A DNA stretch of 6,691 nt from Candidatus Aminicenantota bacterium (lineage in GTDB: Bacteria; Acidobacteriota; Aminicenantia; UBA2199). The stretch spans positions 1 through 6,691 of the forward strand of contig JAGLQR010000098.1 of NCBI GenBank assembly GCA_023136725.1. Reading direction: 5' to 3'. Shown here one piece after another: positions 5,712 through 6,691 of the stretch. A program made the translations under genes and the position numbers. The notes under the pieces were generated by a model. The model worked only from the letters and a program-made list of their open reading frames with translations. It searched no databases and was not told the origin of the DNA. The first letter of the stretch is position 1. Every line of letters starts with the position of its first letter.

Positions 5712-6570
5712 AAATAACCTCCCCATTTTTCAAGACCATGGTCTTCCTTCTAAAGGCCCAGCACATATATGAGATAGCCACGAAAAATGTAGCAGGATGT
5801 CTTGCCTGCGATGAAATGAATACATCCAGAACGGTTGTTTTACCACCGAATCCCATAGGCCCGATCTGAAGTTTGTTTAAAGTTTCATTCAGGTCTTTCT
5901 CCAACCCGGCAATTTTAGGATCAGAACTCCTCTCACCTATCTTCCTGAAAAATTGAACTTTTGATAATGCATATGATGTCACTCTGTCGCCGCCTATACC
6001 GATCCCGAGAGTTCCGGGAGCACATCCCAGACCCTGGGCGTTTACTACCGCATCTATTATTACTTTCCTGACTCCATCAAGATCCCTTCCCGCTTTCAAA
6101 GGAGGGAAGGGGAGTTTATACTGGGTTCCGACATTCTCGCTTCCTCCACCTTTAAGCATTACCCTTATTCTGACCTCATCTTTATCCCATTGATGAAAAT
6201 GTACATATGGAGCGTTCACTCCAATATTGTTTCCCGTGTTTTTGGATGTGACCGGATCGACCGCGTTGGGTCGAAGGTATTGTTTTTTAGTTGCTTCGAT
6301 AGCTGCCAATTCTATAGCTTCGGAATACTTCTTTTCTGATTCTCCTTCAGGGAAATCAATATAAAACAATAATGATCCTGTATCCTGACAAATTGGAGTT
6401 GACTGACCTTTTGCCATTTCAACATTATCAAGGATAGTCTTAAAAACTCCTCTTGCAGGAGTGCCTTCATCTTCATTTCCATAAGCTTCAGAAAGTGACT
6501 TGACCACATCTTCAGAAAGATCGGTGGAAGCTCTCCTGATAAGCTCGAGGATTGAATCCTTTAAGTCCAT
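5704..6570 (-). CDS. fumA: Class I fumarate hydratase, alpha (N-terminal domain) subunit, 288 aa
   Basis: This is the large subunit of the oxygen-sensitive [4Fe-4S] fumarase. Three cysteines sit in the expected contexts for holding the cluster: C61 in TPICQDTGSLLFYI, C183 in GLGCAPGTLGIGIGGDR, and C270 in AISYMCWAFRR. Other conserved stretches are RPNAVDPVTSKNTGNNIG (100-117), VMLKGGGSEN (137-146) and GPMGFGGKTTVLDV (237-250). Length is normal for the subunit (about 280-300), and it appears complete and intact. ATG 6570 is supported by AAAGGAG (6583-6577) six bases upstream. It is the first gene of a two-gene operon with the beta subunit, which starts within its last codons. The enzyme fits a partial or reductive TCA cycle, or fumarate respiration or fermentation in an anaerobe. 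L-tartrate dehydratase alpha (TtdA) is a homologue and the main alternative, but no tartrate genes are in view. Confidence 0.93.
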   Translation of the reverse strand: MDLKDSILELIRRASTDLSEDVVKSLSEAYGNEDEGTPARGVFKTILDNVEMAKGQSTPICQDTGSLLFYIDFPEGESEKKYSEAIELAAIEATKKQYLRPNAVDPVTSKNTGNNIGVNAPYVHFHQWDKDEVRIRVMLKGGGSENVGTQYKLPFPPLKAGRDLDGVRKVIIDAVVNAQGLGCAPGTLGIGIGGDRVTSYALSKVQFFRKIGERSSDPKIAGLEKDLNETLNKLQIGPMGFGGKTTVLDVFISSQARHPATFFVAISYMCWAFRRKTMVLKNGEVIYD

Positions 6571-6604
6571 ATTTTTCTCCTTTATTTCCTTATACTAAAA
6601 AAAT

Positions 6605-6633
6605 ATTTTATGCCAGCAATTTTAGTTTGTAAA
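6605..6633 (-). promoter_or_regulatory. Sigma70-type promoter of the fumarase operon
   Basis: The minus strand has TTTACA (6633-6628, 5 of 6 to TTGACA), a 17-base spacer, then TAAAAT (6610-6605, 5 of 6 to TATAAT). Transcription would begin near 6598, leaving a leader of about 28 bases that contains the AAAGGAG ribosome binding site. Spacing and position are both ideal. Confidence 0.65.
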
Positions 6634-6640
6634 GGAGGAT

Positions 6641-6670
6641 TTGTTAAAAAATAAAATTAATATATATAAC
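6641..6670 (+). promoter_or_regulatory. Possible rightward promoter at the window's right edge
   Basis: TTGTTA (6641-6646) and TATAAC (6665-6670) are 18 bases apart on the plus strand, pointing away from the fumarase operon toward a gene beyond the edge. The spacer is almost pure A/T, so a chance match is quite possible. The remaining bases to 6691 show nothing definite; an ATG at 6681 lacks a ribosome binding site. Confidence 0.25.
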
Positions 6671-6691
6671 CATTTCAAGTATGTTTCACTG

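Noticed and set aside
1..6691. A new defence, mobile or toxin-antitoxin system
   Set aside because: I looked for nuclease, recombinase, reverse transcriptase, toxin-antitoxin pairs, repeat arrays and flanking terminal repeats on both strands and found none. The genes belong to envelope, metal-binding and central metabolic families.

Overview
The window is AT-rich chromosomal DNA from a Gram-negative-type (diderm) bacterium, probably anaerobic or microaerophilic. The diderm call rests on an AsmA-like membrane-anchored envelope protein and two polytopic GT-C glycosyltransferases. The anaerobe call rests on a two-subunit, oxygen-sensitive class I [4Fe-4S] fumarase. The C-terminal signature of the AsmA-like protein resembles proteins I remember from the Bacteroidota/FCB side of the tree, but several genes have strong AGGAGG-type ribosome binding sites, which is not typical of Bacteroidota proper. 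I therefore place it only loosely, as an FCB-like or candidate-phylum diderm. I see no phage, transposon, CRISPR, tRNA or rRNA signal.

Layout. (1) Bases 1-2534, minus strand: two tandem GT-C membrane glycosyltransferase genes. The first is a complete gene of about 736 residues. The second is the 5' end of a GT39/PMT_2-type gene that runs off the left edge. The 79-base gap between them holds a possible promoter and a good ribosome binding site. (2) Bases 2535-2657: a short divergent intergenic region with AT-rich promoter-like sequence. (3) Bases 2658-4280, plus strand: a 540-residue AsmA/DUF748-like protein with one N-terminal membrane anchor. (4) Bases 4281-4425: a spacer with a bulged hairpin and a repeated ATTCGCAA octamer. 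(5) Bases 4426-5088, plus strand: a secreted DUF2202 ferritin-like protein. (6) Bases 5136-6570, minus strand: the alpha and beta subunits of class I fumarase, overlapping by 8 bases, with a good sigma70-type promoter upstream. A perfect 11-bp hairpin separates this operon from the convergent DUF2202 gene, and it carries the fumarase stop codon in its loop and inner stem. (7) The last 60 bases look like the start of another divergent intergenic region.

Functionally there are three units. The left half concerns the cell envelope: lipid-linked sugar transfer on the outer face of the inner membrane, and a periplasmic protein of the AsmA type. The middle gene encodes a probable periplasmic metal-binding four-helix protein. 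The right half is central metabolism (fumarate/malate interconversion). Nothing here is convincing evidence of a new multi-gene system. The points most worth a second look are the terminator that shares sequence with the fumarase 3' end, the conserved-looking AsmA-like C-terminus, the DUF2202 protein, and the left-edge glycosyltransferase fragment, which is easy to miss.
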